Origin: Desulforapulum autotrophicum
GTDB taxonomy: Bacteria > Desulfobacterota > Desulfobacteria > Desulfobacterales > Desulfolunaceae
Assembly (NCBI GenBank): GCA_020723285.1
Contig: DYJE01000022.1
Location: 1 to 64,000, forward strand
Reading direction: 5' to 3'
Length of the DNA: 64,000 nt
Within the stretch, counting starts at the first letter, position 1. Each line of letters opens with the position of its first letter. Shown here piece by piece: positions 44,994 through 53,559 of the stretch. Made by a program: the position numbers and the translations under genes. The notes beneath the pieces were generated by a model that worked only from the letters and a program-made list of their open reading frames with translations, had not been told where the DNA came from and searched no databases.

Positions 44994-45354
44994 GTTTCAT
45001 TCCCCGAAAGGGTCGTGGTCCGGCCCTGTGTTGATCAGATCGTTGATCGCATTGTCTTTAAGACCCATCCTTATTCATTCTCTATATGTCCGGTCTTTGC
45101 CCGATTCGGATACCTGTGCCTTAAAAGGGCGTTGATCAATTAAGCGGCCCGACAGGAAAGCTGACCGCTTCGCCGGAATCTCTTATCGCACCGGCCATGA
45201 AATACAGGCCATGAGTCGCCCGGCTGACGGGGCGGTCCATTGAAATTTTAAGCGCTCCGGATTCTCTTTGAGCAAACGGATCATTTTTTATCCTGTTGTG
45301 TAATTGACAATAATCGGGACAGAGTTTTATGTGGCACAGAATTTTGAACAAAAT
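44994..45354. other. 360-base region without a supported gene
   Basis: No gene with a ribosome-binding site and family resemblance is visible. A 71-codon frame on the minus strand (45136-45351) has a gene-like composition in its second half but no credible start. It may be debris at the edge of the AT-rich insertion that follows. Confidence 0.4.
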
Positions 45355-45939
45355 CTATATTATTTCATAATCTTTTTTTTCTGATTCTATAAAATTGCTT
45401 CCAGACCAGTCTGAAATAATCTTACCGAGCCAAAAACTTTTTTCGAATTTTTGCTTGGATAGAATTATTACGTTCCTATTGCCTTCAAGCGCTAATCCCC
45501 ATGAATTAAAGCTGTCACTTTCGCCTCCATCTTTTATTTGCCTAACAATTTTGATATCTGATTTATCAAAATGAGATTTTTTCTTCCAAAAAAACAGTTC
45601 TTTACTTATCGTTAAATCATATTCGCCAAAAATATAGAAAGTTTTTCCAAAGAAATACCATAAAAGATAAACAATAACAGCTATTTCTGCACCAAAAAAA
45701 GGTAAAGAAAATAGTACTAAAGGCCAGCTCTCAGTGACCGGTGTTATCCACAAACTACGAGCCATAAAAAAACAACCAGAAGTCCAAATACTTAGCCAAA
45801 CAGTAAAAAATATTGCCGTACCGATCATTCCTTCAGTTTTATATGATATCGTTGTTTGACCTCGAAAATCTTCTAATATTTCAAACCCTTTTGGGCTTGT
45901 TTTATTATATATAGTGTGGAAATCCATATTAAAATTCAT
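45355..45939 (-). CDS. AT-rich membrane protein, probably acquired, unknown function
   Basis: 194 residues. Two membrane helices (about 39-60 and 72-98) followed by a soluble domain (about 105-190) with alternating beta-like segments (TFYIFGEYDLTISKELFFWK, RNVIILSKQKFEKSFWLG). The gene is strikingly AT-rich, with AAA/ATT/TTT codons where neighbours use GC-ending codons, and its ribosome-binding site is weak. No family recognised. Foreign origin is inferred from composition. Confidence 0.65.
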   Translation of the reverse strand: MNFNMDFHTIYNKTSPKGFEILEDFRGQTTISYKTEGMIGTAIFFTVWLSIWTSGCFFMARSLWITPVTESWPLVLFSLPFFGAEIAVIVYLLWYFFGKTFYIFGEYDLTISKELFFWKKKSHFDKSDIKIVRQIKDGGESDSFNSWGLALEGNRNVIILSKQKFEKSFWLGKIISDWSGSNFIESEKKDYEII

Positions 45940-46008
45940 AAAATTTGCTTTCGAAAGGGAATCCAGCCCCCATCGCCTCTCATCTATGCCAGGGCATGGG
46001 CCATCATC

Positions 46009-47784
46009 TTAAAGAAGCAGCTTCCGGTCCTGTATCTGGGTCTGGAGAAAGGTTTTGGCGATATTGGATGTGTAAACGATGATCTGGCTCATGAGGTTCA
46101 TCAGTTCCATGTGGATTTCATGGGTTTCCACGGACTCCAGGCGTTTGTTGACCAGCCGGTTCAGGTGACGCACGCGGTACTGAAGTTCAAGATCCAGGTA
46201 TTTCCGCTCTTTGGCCATGATGTTCTTGGCTTTTTCCGGGTCTTTTTCGGAAAAGGATTCTTTGAGAAGGCGGATCTGGTTGCAGACTTTCTGGTGGTAG
46301 ATGGTGAGTTCCTCCCGGCCTTCCGCTGAAAAATCATGGTTAAGGGCCCTTTTTTTCGCGATCAGAGGCACCACGTTCCGGTGAACGATGTCCCCGATGC
46401 TTTCCATGTCCTTGACGATGGAAATCATGGAATAGGCGATCTGGGTGCATTCGGCGGAAGAGCCCATCTGGGCCACGCGGATCAGGTAGGAAACAATTTT
46501 TTCCTCCAGAAAATCGAGCTCTTCCTCTTTTAAATCCACGCCGGCCATCAGGGACAGTTCGGGATGCTCCTTGTCCTTTTTATCTTCTTTGGTGACAAAG
46601 GGAACGGCGATGGCCCGGAGCATGCGCTCCAGAATTCCGGCCATCCGGGAAATTTCCGCGCGGGCCAGGTCTAGGGCCAGGGCCGGAGACAGAATCTTGC
46701 CTTCATCCAGAAACGTCGTGGTGTGCTTCCGGACAAGGTCTTCCGGCCTGTCAGGCATGATGCGCATGATGAAGCGGGCGAACTGCGGCGTTACCGGAAT
46801 GAACAGAAAAGCGAGAGACACGTTGAACAGGGTGTGGACGTTGGCGATGTCACGTGCGATACCCGAGGACATGGAACCGGTCAGGCTCTGGACCAAATCG
46901 CGTGTCTGGGGAATAAACATGAAGAACAGCGCAACCCCGAAAACCCGGATGAAAAAGTTGGCCACCGCGACACGCTTGGCCTCCCGGCTTGTTCCGATGC
47001 TGGCAAGGGCAGCGGTGATGCATGTTCCGATGTTCGCCCCTAAAATCATGGGGATCATGGTGTCAAGGGATGTGATAACACCACTTGTTCCAAGAATGAT
47101 CAGGATGCCTATGAATGCCGTGCTGCTTTGGATGATGGCCGTGAGCAGCGTTCCCACAGCCAGGCCCACCACCGGGTTTCCCAGCCGGCCAAGGACGCTT
47201 TTGACAGCCTCGCTCTTCCCAAGGGGGGCCATGGAATCCCCCATAAGGTCGAGGCCGTAGAAAAGGATGCCGAAGCCCAGAATGACCTCGCCGATGCTTC
47301 GAACCGTGTCCCGCTTGCTGACAAGACGCATCAGACATCCCAGTGCGATGAACACCAGAGCATAATCCGTGACTTTGAAGGCGATGAGCTGGATGGTCAC
47401 CGTTTTTCCGATACCCGCCCCGATGAGGACTCCGATGGTCTGGGAAAAAGCCATAAGACCGGCCTGGACAAATCCCACCAGCATCACCGACGTGGCTCCG
47501 CCGGACTGGATGATCAAGGTGACGAGAAATCCAAGAAAGAGCGCCCTGAACCGGTCACCTGTCAGTGTGGCAAGAATGAGGCGCAGCTTGCTTCCCGCCG
47601 CGTTTTTCATGCCCAGGCTCATCAGTTCCATGCCGAACAGAAAAAAGGCCAGCCCACCGAAAAGGCCAATGAGGTTCATTGTCCAGGATACAGGCTCACC
47701 TGTTTCCCCCATGGCCGTTGAGGCGGTGAGGCATGCAAGGGCGCAGGCCAGTGCGGCGTAAATACGTGCTGGGATCGTGGTCAT
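46009..47784 (-). CDS. Na/Pi cotransporter family protein with PhoU-like tail
   Basis: 591 residues. An N-terminal signal-like helix is followed by two inverted Na/Pi repeats containing the GGLAFFLFGMELMSLGMKNA start, the QSGGATSVMLVGFV and QSSTAFIGILIILG QSS/QSG motifs, and about ten membrane helices (to about 350). The cytoplasmic tail (about 375-590) is a PhoU-like helical bundle (SIVKDMESIGDIVHRN). It likely imports phosphate with sodium or modulates phosphate signalling. Its start lacks a strong ribosome-binding site. Confidence 0.93.
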   Translation of the reverse strand: MTTIPARIYAALACALACLTASTAMGETGEPVSWTMNLIGLFGGLAFFLFGMELMSLGMKNAAGSKLRLILATLTGDRFRALFLGFLVTLIIQSGGATSVMLVGFVQAGLMAFSQTIGVLIGAGIGKTVTIQLIAFKVTDYALVFIALGCLMRLVSKRDTVRSIGEVILGFGILFYGLDLMGDSMAPLGKSEAVKSVLGRLGNPVVGLAVGTLLTAIIQSSTAFIGILIILGTSGVITSLDTMIPMILGANIGTCITAALASIGTSREAKRVAVANFFIRVFGVALFFMFIPQTRDLVQSLTGSMSSGIARDIANVHTLFNVSLAFLFIPVTPQFARFIMRIMPDRPEDLVRKHTTTFLDEGKILSPALALDLARAEISRMAGILERMLRAIAVPFVTKEDKKDKEHPELSLMAGVDLKEEELDFLEEKIVSYLIRVAQMGSSAECTQIAYSMISIVKDMESIGDIVHRNVVPLIAKKRALNHDFSAEGREELTIYHQKVCNQIRLLKESFSEKDPEKAKNIMAKERKYLDLELQYRVRHLNRLVNKRLESVETHEIHMELMNLMSQIIVYTSNIAKTFLQTQIQDRKLLL

Positions 47785-48173
47785 AGACAGAGGATGAACG
47801 CTCCTGATGAAAAAACGGTTCGAAACGCCTGTGAACTTATCGATTCACATCTTAAATCGATTATTTTTTTAAAAGATGGTATTATTAAACCTGAAAAATC
47901 GTGTAAAGACAATAGTTTTTATCCGCACAGGCGAAACAGGTTAAAGATTCCATAAGATTACATCCCCCCATTTTTCCTCCAACATGGTCATCTGCAATAT
48001 CCGAAAGTCCATCGATTGACATTGACGGTTTTATCTTGTATCTATCTTTTTCATATTGCGTTCTTATTAAGATCATCCAAAGCAAGATCGAGTGTTTTTA
48101 AGCATTTCACCACGCGGCGCACGCCGGAAATCCGGTGCGTGTTCCCGGATTCATATACCCAAGGAGGTAACGA
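47785..48173. promoter_or_regulatory. intergenic region with possible ssb promoter
   Basis: 390 bases. A perfect -35 TTGACA (48016-48021) is followed at 17 bases by a weak TATCTA (48039-48044) on the plus strand. An imperfect hairpin around CGCACGCCGGA/TCCGGTGCGTG (about 48117-48141) lies in the leader. No other feature. Confidence 0.4.
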
Positions 48174-48746
48174 ATGGCCAGTTTGAACAAAGTCATGCTC
48201 ATCGGAAATCTGGGCAGGGACCCTGAAGTGAGCTACACCCCTTCCGGCATGGCCGTGGCCCGTTTGAACATCGCCACAACCGATGTCTGGACCGACAAAG
48301 CCACCGGAGAAAAAAAGGAAAAAACCGAATGGCACCGCGTGGTGGTGTTCGCCAAACAGGCTGAAAACTGCGGTCGTTACCTGACCAAGGGACGGCCTGT
48401 TTACGTGGAAGGCAAGCTCCAGACCACATCCTATGAAAAAGACGGTGTCACACGCTACAACACGGACATCATCGCCAGCGCCGTTCAGTTTCTCGGTGGT
48501 CGGGAAGGTGGCGGAGCCCCTCCCCAGCAAGGCGGCGGCTACCAGCAGAATTCAGGGGGCTACCCGAACCAGGGTGGCGGTTACCAGAACAACGGCCCCT
48601 CATATCCGCAGGGCAACCGGAGCTTCCAGAACAACAGCGGCCCCGCAAACCAGGGAAACTTCAACCCCGGCCCCGCGCAGGATTTCGATCCCTACATGGG
48701 TGACAGCGGGTTTCATCAGCCGCCGGACGATGATATTCCGTTCTGA
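48174..48746 (+). CDS. ssb: single-stranded DNA-binding protein
   Basis: 190 residues, AAGGAGGTAACGA before the ATG. OB-fold (1-110) with NKVMLIGNLGRDPEVSYTPS and GRYLTKGRPVYVEGKLQT, a Gly/Gln/Asn-rich flexible linker, and the acidic tail DDDIPF that recruits partner proteins. Apparently monocistronic. Confidence 0.98.
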   Translation: MASLNKVMLIGNLGRDPEVSYTPSGMAVARLNIATTDVWTDKATGEKKEKTEWHRVVVFAKQAENCGRYLTKGRPVYVEGKLQTTSYEKDGVTRYNTDIIASAVQFLGGREGGGAPPQQGGGYQQNSGGYPNQGGGYQNNGPSYPQGNRSFQNNSGPANQGNFNPGPAQDFDPYMGDSGFHQPPDDDIPF

Positions 48747-48779
48747 TCGGCTTGATTCCCATGATTTAAAAAACATCGG

Positions 48780-48800
48780 GCGCCCGGAAGGGCGCTTTTT
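48780..48800 (+). terminator. intrinsic terminator of ssb
   Basis: GCGCCC (48780-48785), GGAA loop, GGGCGC (48790-48795), then TTTTT. Confidence 0.9.
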
Positions 48801-48893
48801 GTTTTCGTCCCGACCGTGACCCCTTTTTTTTACATGAAAGATGTTTCCTTTTGAATAACCTCAAATGTTTGACCGAGCTGAATATTTTCTTGC

Positions 48894-49017
48894 TTGACAT
48901 CTGCCCGCCTGTGATTATTTTGGTCCTTATTTTCGTTTCAACATCCTGATATATTGGATTTTAATCAAAAAATTTTTTAGATCGAACCTTGACACATTCT
49001 TCCCTCCGACTTAGTTT
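48894..49017 (+). promoter_or_regulatory. two possible promoters ahead of the hsp20 pair
   Basis: TTGACA (48894-48899), 16 bases, TATTTT (48916-48921); and CTTGACA (TTGACA 48989-48994), 17 bases, TAGTTT (49012-49017). The second, with CTTGA, could be read by the heat-shock sigma factor, but no convincing CCCAT box is present. The 320 bases before the gene contain nothing else. Confidence 0.4.
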
Positions 49018-49120
49018 TTTTCCAAGAGAACCACACGGTCATCGATGACGGAATCAATCAAAAACTGGCCATGCCAAGGCAAGTAAAGACGAGCGTAAAC
49101 CAATCACAGGAGGTCGAACC

Positions 49121-49561
49121 ATGATACTCAAACGATTGCAGCATTTACCCCGATGGGCGGATCCTTTCGATGATGGCGGACAATGGCGCCAGCTGATGGG
49201 TGACATCGGCCGGAAATTTTATGACGAACCCCACGCCGGTGTTTTTCCGCTTTTGAATGTCGCAGCAACCCAGGATCATTACATTGTCAGGGCCGAACTT
49301 CCGGGGATCAAAAAGGAAGAACTGGACATCACGGTTTCAGGAAACAACCTCACCCTTTCCGGCGAACGGAAGATCATGGCGGAAAACAACGGCGCACGTT
49401 ACCACCGAAGGGAGCGGGAAGCCGGGAAATTCAGCCGGGCTGTCAGTCTTCAGGGGCCCCTTGACGCGGAGCATGTCACGGCGTCGCTGAAGCACGGGAT
49501 TCTCAAGGTGGTCATTCCCAAAGCGGAAGAGGCCAAGCCCAGGAAGATCAGCATTCTGTAA
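49121..49561 (+). CDS. Hsp20/alpha-crystallin small heat shock protein
   Basis: 146 residues, AGGAGG before the ATG. The alpha-crystallin domain (about 42-146) has VRAELPGIKKEELDITVSGN, LTLSGERK, the GKFSRAVSLQGPLD strand and LKHGILKVVIPKAEEAKPRK. The usual C-terminal IxI is ISIL. ATP-independent holdase chaperone. Second hsp20 follows after 60 bases, so they are co-transcribed. Confidence 0.95.
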   Translation: MILKRLQHLPRWADPFDDGGQWRQLMGDIGRKFYDEPHAGVFPLLNVAATQDHYIVRAELPGIKKEELDITVSGNNLTLSGERKIMAENNGARYHRREREAGKFSRAVSLQGPLDAEHVTASLKHGILKVVIPKAEEAKPRKISIL

Positions 49562-49621
49562 TTCACAGATCATTGAAAATACAGATCGTTGAAACAGTTC
49601 AAAGAAAAGGAGGGACGAGCC

Positions 49622-50017
49622 ATGACTGAAACAGAAATCAGGGCCAAAGAAAAAAAAGAAGTGACGGGTCAGGCCGAACAGACCAAACCGGGCCCGGTGT
49701 TCACCCCCAACGTGGATATCTTTGAAACGGAAGCGGGCCTCACGATTCTGGCCGATCTTCCCGGCGTTACGGCGGAAAACCTGGACATTGATCTTCACGA
49801 CGATGTGCTTTCCATCATCGGGAATATCATGGAGGACAACGAACCGGGAGAAAACCTGCTCCTCAAGGAATATGAAACCGGCCGCTACATCCGAAAGTTC
49901 ACACTGTCCGACGTCATCGACCAGGAAAAAATCAAGGCGGACCTGGATGACGGGGTCCTGCGCCTGACACTGCCCAAGATCGAAAAGGCCAAACCCCGGA
50001 AAATCACCGTCAACTGA
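49622..50017 (+). CDS. second Hsp20/alpha-crystallin protein
   Basis: 131 residues from ATG 49622 (AAAAGGAGG upstream). Short charged N-terminus, then the alpha-crystallin domain (VDIFETEAGLTILADLPGVT, DGVLRLTLPKIEKAKPRKIT). C-terminal IxV (ITVN). Probably forms mixed or separate oligomers with its neighbour. Confidence 0.95.
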   Translation: MTETEIRAKEKKEVTGQAEQTKPGPVFTPNVDIFETEAGLTILADLPGVTAENLDIDLHDDVLSIIGNIMEDNEPGENLLLKEYETGRYIRKFTLSDVIDQEKIKADLDDGVLRLTLPKIEKAKPRKITVN

Positions 50018-50041
50018 CGAATCAATTGGGTCGCAAGTATC

Positions 50042-50072
50042 AAAAAGAGGTCTCGAACAGAGGCCTCTTTTT
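50042..50072 (+). terminator. intrinsic terminator of the hsp20 pair
   Basis: AAAAAGAGG (50042-50050) pairs with CCTCTTTTT (50064-50072) ending in a T-run, 25 bases after the stop. Confidence 0.85.
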
Positions 50073-50080
50073 GTTTTCTT

Positions 50081-50203
50081 AAGGAGGATCACCTGATTCA
50101 GGTTATGGCCGTACGTGAGGGCATCCCCTACCAGACACTCATTTCAAGCATTGTCCATAAATATCTTCAGGATACGAATCCGTCTTTGATCTCAAAATCA
50201 TGA
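50081..50203 (+). pseudogene. C-terminal remnant of a CopG-family antitoxin
   Basis: Forty codons ending at TGA 50201-50203 read KEDHLIQVMAVREGIPYQ then TLISSIVHKYLQ, the conserved end of CopG/BrnA-like antitoxins (typical EGIPYQTLISSxxHKY). The N-terminal half and a normal start codon are missing, since the hsp20 terminator lies directly upstream, and no toxin gene is beside it. A 33-residue product from ATG 50105 is formally possible. Confidence 0.65.
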
Positions 50204-50261
50204 CGATGGAACATGGGCCGGGCATGGATTGAACCGGCCTTTCCCTAATCCCCCCGGATAT

Positions 50262-50376
50262 AGTGGTTGTCAGATTAAAATTCCGAAATGGAGTTATCCT
50301 TTATTCGATGTTGGACGTTGGGCGTTGAATGTTCGATGTTCATTCGCGCAATCGGAACAGATTTATGACAACCACT
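50262..50376. repeat. palindromic element downstream of arnT
   Basis: 115 bp with perfect 11-bp inverted ends AGTGGTTGTCA (50262-50272) and TGACAACCACT (50366-50376). Inside is a run of degenerate 7-9 base units (GTTGGACGTTGGGCGTTGAA, 50309 on), homologous to blocks at 52083, 52204, 53325 and 53441. Confidence 0.7.
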
Positions 50377-50382
50377 CTAACA

Positions 50383-52035
50383 TCAACGGTACATCACCAG
50401 AAGATAGCCGTCCTTCCCGCTGCTTTTCATGGCGTCGGGTTCGGGCAGCCGTTCTTTGAAGCGGTTGAACCGCCGTTCATCGAGAACGAGGATGATGTCC
50501 CTTTGCCCATGGTTTGCCCTAACCATCTGGCCGAACGATTCGAACGTCAGCCACCTGTGCTTCATGTTTTGTTGTGAAAAGCCGTAATCCAGTTCACCGG
50601 GATCGTCCAGGAGGAAAACATCGCTGCGTTTCAGCGACCAGCAGACGGCTTTGAGGGGGGTGGAGGTGGCCACCACCAGGGTTTCAGGTGTGAAAAGATC
50701 CCGGTTCTCTTCGATGAACACCGAAGGGGAGTTCCGTCGCACAGCCTGGTCCGGGGTAAGCGTATGAGCGGCGGAGTAAAACACCAGGGGCGACAGGGCA
50801 AAGAGGATCAGTTTCCTAAAAGGATCTTTGGCTTTCAGCGCTCCCGCGAGCAGAGCGAGAAACGCCGTCATGGCGATGAGGAACAGGTCAATTTTCACCG
50901 GATCGGAAAACAGAAACGGCGTTTTACGGCTGACCCCGTTCTGGAGCGCGAGGACCGCAACGGTGGCGAGCACGGGAAACAGCATCATCACCCGGACGCC
51001 CGCATCGAACAGGCGGTCCGCCCCCCTCTCAAGAGCGTCCCGGAGTCCCAGGGCCAGCAACAGCGCGAGGGGCGGAAAGCAGGGAAGAACATACGTTGCC
51101 AGCTTGCCGGATGACGCGGAAAAAAACAGAAAGGGAAACAGCAGCCAGCAGAGCAGATAGCGTTTGAATGTGGTGTCGAAACCGCTTTTCCTGAAACCGG
51201 CGACAGCCGCCGGAACGAGAACCGTGTGGGGAAAAATCCCCCCGACGAGAACAGGGATGAAGTAATAAAAAGGCTCTTTATGCTGGGACGCGCCGGAAAA
51301 GAAGCGGTGGACATGCTCCTGCCAGAAAAAATAATTCCAGAAATCCGGTTCGCGAAAATGGATGCAAAGGCCCCAGGGCAGCATCACGAGGGCGGCGACG
51401 GCCACGGGTATCCAGGGGATTTTGACGATGTCCGAATACCTTCTTTCCCAGAGGAGAAAGGGAACGATCACCGAAACAGGCACGGCAAAAGCGAGAAACC
51501 CTTTGGTGTGACAGGCGAGCCCGCAGAGAAGGCCGGACAATGCCAGGAACACCGCCTGTTTCCGTTTGTCTTCCCGGCAGGACCAGGCCAGATAAAAAAG
51601 GGCAAGGCACGCGGTGAGGAAAAAGGAAAGCAGGCTGTCCAGGGTGTTGAACACCCCCACGGCAAACACTTCAAGACAGGACAGGTAAAGGAGGGCCGCC
51701 ACCGTTCCGGTCATGAGGCCTCCGCCGAATCGCACAGCCAGGAAAAAGACGGTGAGTGCCGTCAATCCCACGGCAAGGGCCTGGGGCAGCCGTCCGGCCA
51801 AGGGCGTTTCACCGATGGCCTTCATGGAAAAGGCGGCAAGCCAGTATCCCATCACCGGTTTTTCGAAGTACAGGGTGCCACCCAGTCTGGGGACCACGTA
51901 GTCGTGGGTTTCGTTCATTTCACGGGGGATTTCAGAGTAACGTGTTTCATCCGGGTCCACCAGGGGCCGGAGGTTCAAAGGGAGAATGTACACCAGCACG
52001 AAAATCAGGCCGATCAAAGCGAGTGCGCGTTTCAA
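50383..52035 (-). CDS. arnT: ArnT-like undecaprenyl phosphate-Ara4N glycosyltransferase (GT39/GT83 type)
   Basis: 550 residues from a TTG start at 52035 with AAAGGA at 8 bases; the frame upstream crosses repeat sequence and is not credible. NLRPLVDPDETRYSEIPREM (21-40) is the periplasmic acidic motif, and LYFEKPVMGYWLAAFSMK the second ArnT/PMT motif; about eleven further membrane helices and a C-terminal periplasmic domain follow. It should transfer Ara4N from the lipid carrier to lipid A. Last gene of the arnB-C-A-D-T order. Confidence 0.87.
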   Translation of the reverse strand: MKRALALIGLIFVLVYILPLNLRPLVDPDETRYSEIPREMNETHDYVVPRLGGTLYFEKPVMGYWLAAFSMKAIGETPLAGRLPQALAVGLTALTVFFLAVRFGGGLMTGTVAALLYLSCLEVFAVGVFNTLDSLLSFFLTACLALFYLAWSCREDKRKQAVFLALSGLLCGLACHTKGFLAFAVPVSVIVPFLLWERRYSDIVKIPWIPVAVAALVMLPWGLCIHFREPDFWNYFFWQEHVHRFFSGASQHKEPFYYFIPVLVGGIFPHTVLVPAAVAGFRKSGFDTTFKRYLLCWLLFPFLFFSASSGKLATYVLPCFPPLALLLALGLRDALERGADRLFDAGVRVMMLFPVLATVAVLALQNGVSRKTPFLFSDPVKIDLFLIAMTAFLALLAGALKAKDPFRKLILFALSPLVFYSAAHTLTPDQAVRRNSPSVFIEENRDLFTPETLVVATSTPLKAVCWSLKRSDVFLLDDPGELDYGFSQQNMKHRWLTFESFGQMVRANHGQRDIILVLDERRFNRFKERLPEPDAMKSSGKDGYLLVMYR

Positions 52036-52082
52036 TGGTTTTTCCTTTATTGTAATTGTCAGACTAACGTTCCGGACCATTG

Positions 52083-52235
52083 TGAACATCGAACATCGAA
52101 CATACAACATCGAATGGTGAATGGGTTGCAGGATCACCATTGCCGTAAGGATAATAGAGACGGGTGTGAAAATTCGTTGAGTCTTAAATGGATTTGTCCC
52201 TCATTGATGTTCGATATTCAACGATTATTCATGCG
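52083..52235. repeat. degenerate repeat pair upstream of arnT
   Basis: GAACATCGAACATACAACAT (52083 on) runs in one orientation and GATGTTCGATATTCAACGAT (52205 on) in the other. TTGCAGGATCACC after the first block corresponds to TTGCAGAGTCGCC after the block at 53325. The preceding GTCAGACTAACGTTCCG matches GTCAGATTAAAATTCCG at 50269. The gap 52036-52289 holds no gene. Confidence 0.6.
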
Positions 52236-52289
52236 TAATGGATTTACTAAACCGGCAATAATATACATGAATATTTAATTGCCGGATTA

Positions 52290-53204
52290 CTATGACACTC
52301 CCTCTGCATCCGGGACCTGGACAGCCAGCTTCCCGCTGCGCCCCGGAAGGGTGTCAAGGGCGATCCTTGCGGGCCGTGGCGGAGAATCCATTGACACGCA
52401 TTCGGAAAGGGGGATGAACCGGATGCCCTGGCCCAGGGCCTGTTGGATGAAATCCTCAAACAGATCGAGACAGACGATGCCTTCCACTTCCGCATGGATG
52501 GTCAGGACGTTCAGCGCACCGGGTTTGACCAGGGCCAGAACACGGGCGTTGTAGCTTTGCCGGGTCACACCGTCCCGTCCGATGATTTCGTCGTACGTGG
52601 GCAGGGTGACCGGAACCTGGGGTGTCCTGAGCTGTTTTCCGGAAACCTCGGGCATGAAGACCCGGGTTCCCCGGCAGTCGCTGTTGTATGTGAACGGAAA
52701 TCGGTCCTTCATGCGGAGAACCGTCCCGTCGGCGATCCAGCCCGGCGCGGCGGAACAGGACGGGGTGCGGCCCGTGATACGGGTCAGCTCGTCGAAGCCC
52801 CGTTGAATGGCCAGGGCCACATCCGCTTCAGGCATGCCGAGAATATGGTTCTGCCAGGTGTAATGATCCCAGGCGTGGAGACCGATGTCATGGCCCAGAC
52901 CCGATGCGCGGTGGATGATGTCCGGGCATCGCTTTCCGATCAGCGGGCCGGGAAAAAATGTGCCCATGAACAGGATATCCCATCCGTAAAGGCTGGCTGC
53001 GCTGGACCGGATCATTTTCTTAAGGAAAGATGGCCTCAGCAGCCGCCAGAGGTTCCGCCCCATGTTGTCCGGGCCCACGGAGAAAAAAAAGGAGGCCCGT
53101 ATTCCGTACCGGGAAAGAAGGTCCAAAAGGGCGGGAACCCCGTGGCGCGTGCCTCTCAGGGTGTCCACGTCGATGCGGAGGCCGAGTGACGTGTCGTTAT
53201 TCAT
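52290..53204 (-). CDS. arnD: ArnD-like polysaccharide deacetylase
   Basis: 304 residues. GLRIDVDTLRGTRHGVPALL (8-27) supplies the catalytic Asp/metal Asp, HDIGLHAWDHYTWQN the His-metal motif, and later TIHAEVEG the catalytic His. These match ArnD, which deformylates undecaprenyl phosphate-4-formamido-arabinose in the inner membrane pathway. Between arnT and arnA. Confidence 0.93.
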   Translation of the reverse strand: MNNDTSLGLRIDVDTLRGTRHGVPALLDLLSRYGIRASFFFSVGPDNMGRNLWRLLRPSFLKKMIRSSAASLYGWDILFMGTFFPGPLIGKRCPDIIHRASGLGHDIGLHAWDHYTWQNHILGMPEADVALAIQRGFDELTRITGRTPSCSAAPGWIADGTVLRMKDRFPFTYNSDCRGTRVFMPEVSGKQLRTPQVPVTLPTYDEIIGRDGVTRQSYNARVLALVKPGALNVLTIHAEVEGIVCLDLFEDFIQQALGQGIRFIPLSECVSMDSPPRPARIALDTLPGRSGKLAVQVPDAEGVS

Positions 53205-53324
53205 AATGGAATGTTTCCAGGAGTTGAGGTTTCATTGACACAATTCCTTTCAAAGCCGGAATCTTCAAATCTGAAAGATGGCCCTTCGAATCTTTTTCCA
53301 AACCATTGAAATGCGTTGAAGGAT

Positions 53325-53485
53325 AAACGTCCAACGTCCAACGCCCAACGTTCAACGTCCAACGTCGAATGGTTGCAGAGTCGCCGGCAAAGCAAAACCG
53401 GGCGTCCAGGCGGCACAAAACATAAAAAATGACCCGATCCTTTATTCAACGTTGGACGTTGAGCGTTGGATGTTGGACGTTCACT
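53325..53485. repeat. inverted pair of degenerate CCAACGT repeat blocks
   Basis: Block 1 (53325-53370) repeats CCAACGT-like units on the plus strand; block 2 (53441-53485) is the inverse (GTTGGACGTTGAGCGTTGGA). Together they form a long imperfect hairpin between arnD and arnA. The frames across it (53197-53536) are artefacts of the repeat. Confidence 0.65.
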
Positions 53486-53559
53486 GCCGCTGGCCCCGTA
53501 AAAGCGTATCTCCCAATACCGATGTTTGCATACCATGATTGATCATTCAAAATTTATTG

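Noticed and set aside
45136-45351. 71-codon frame on the minus strand
   Set aside because: No ribosome-binding site or family resemblance; treated as non-coding or debris.
53325-53485. CRISPR-like look of short repeated units
   Set aside because: Units are 7-9 bases, degenerate, contiguous and inverted, without spacers; no cas genes are in the window.
53197-53536. Short frames between arnD and arnA
   Set aside because: They are translations of the inverted CCAACGT repeat blocks.
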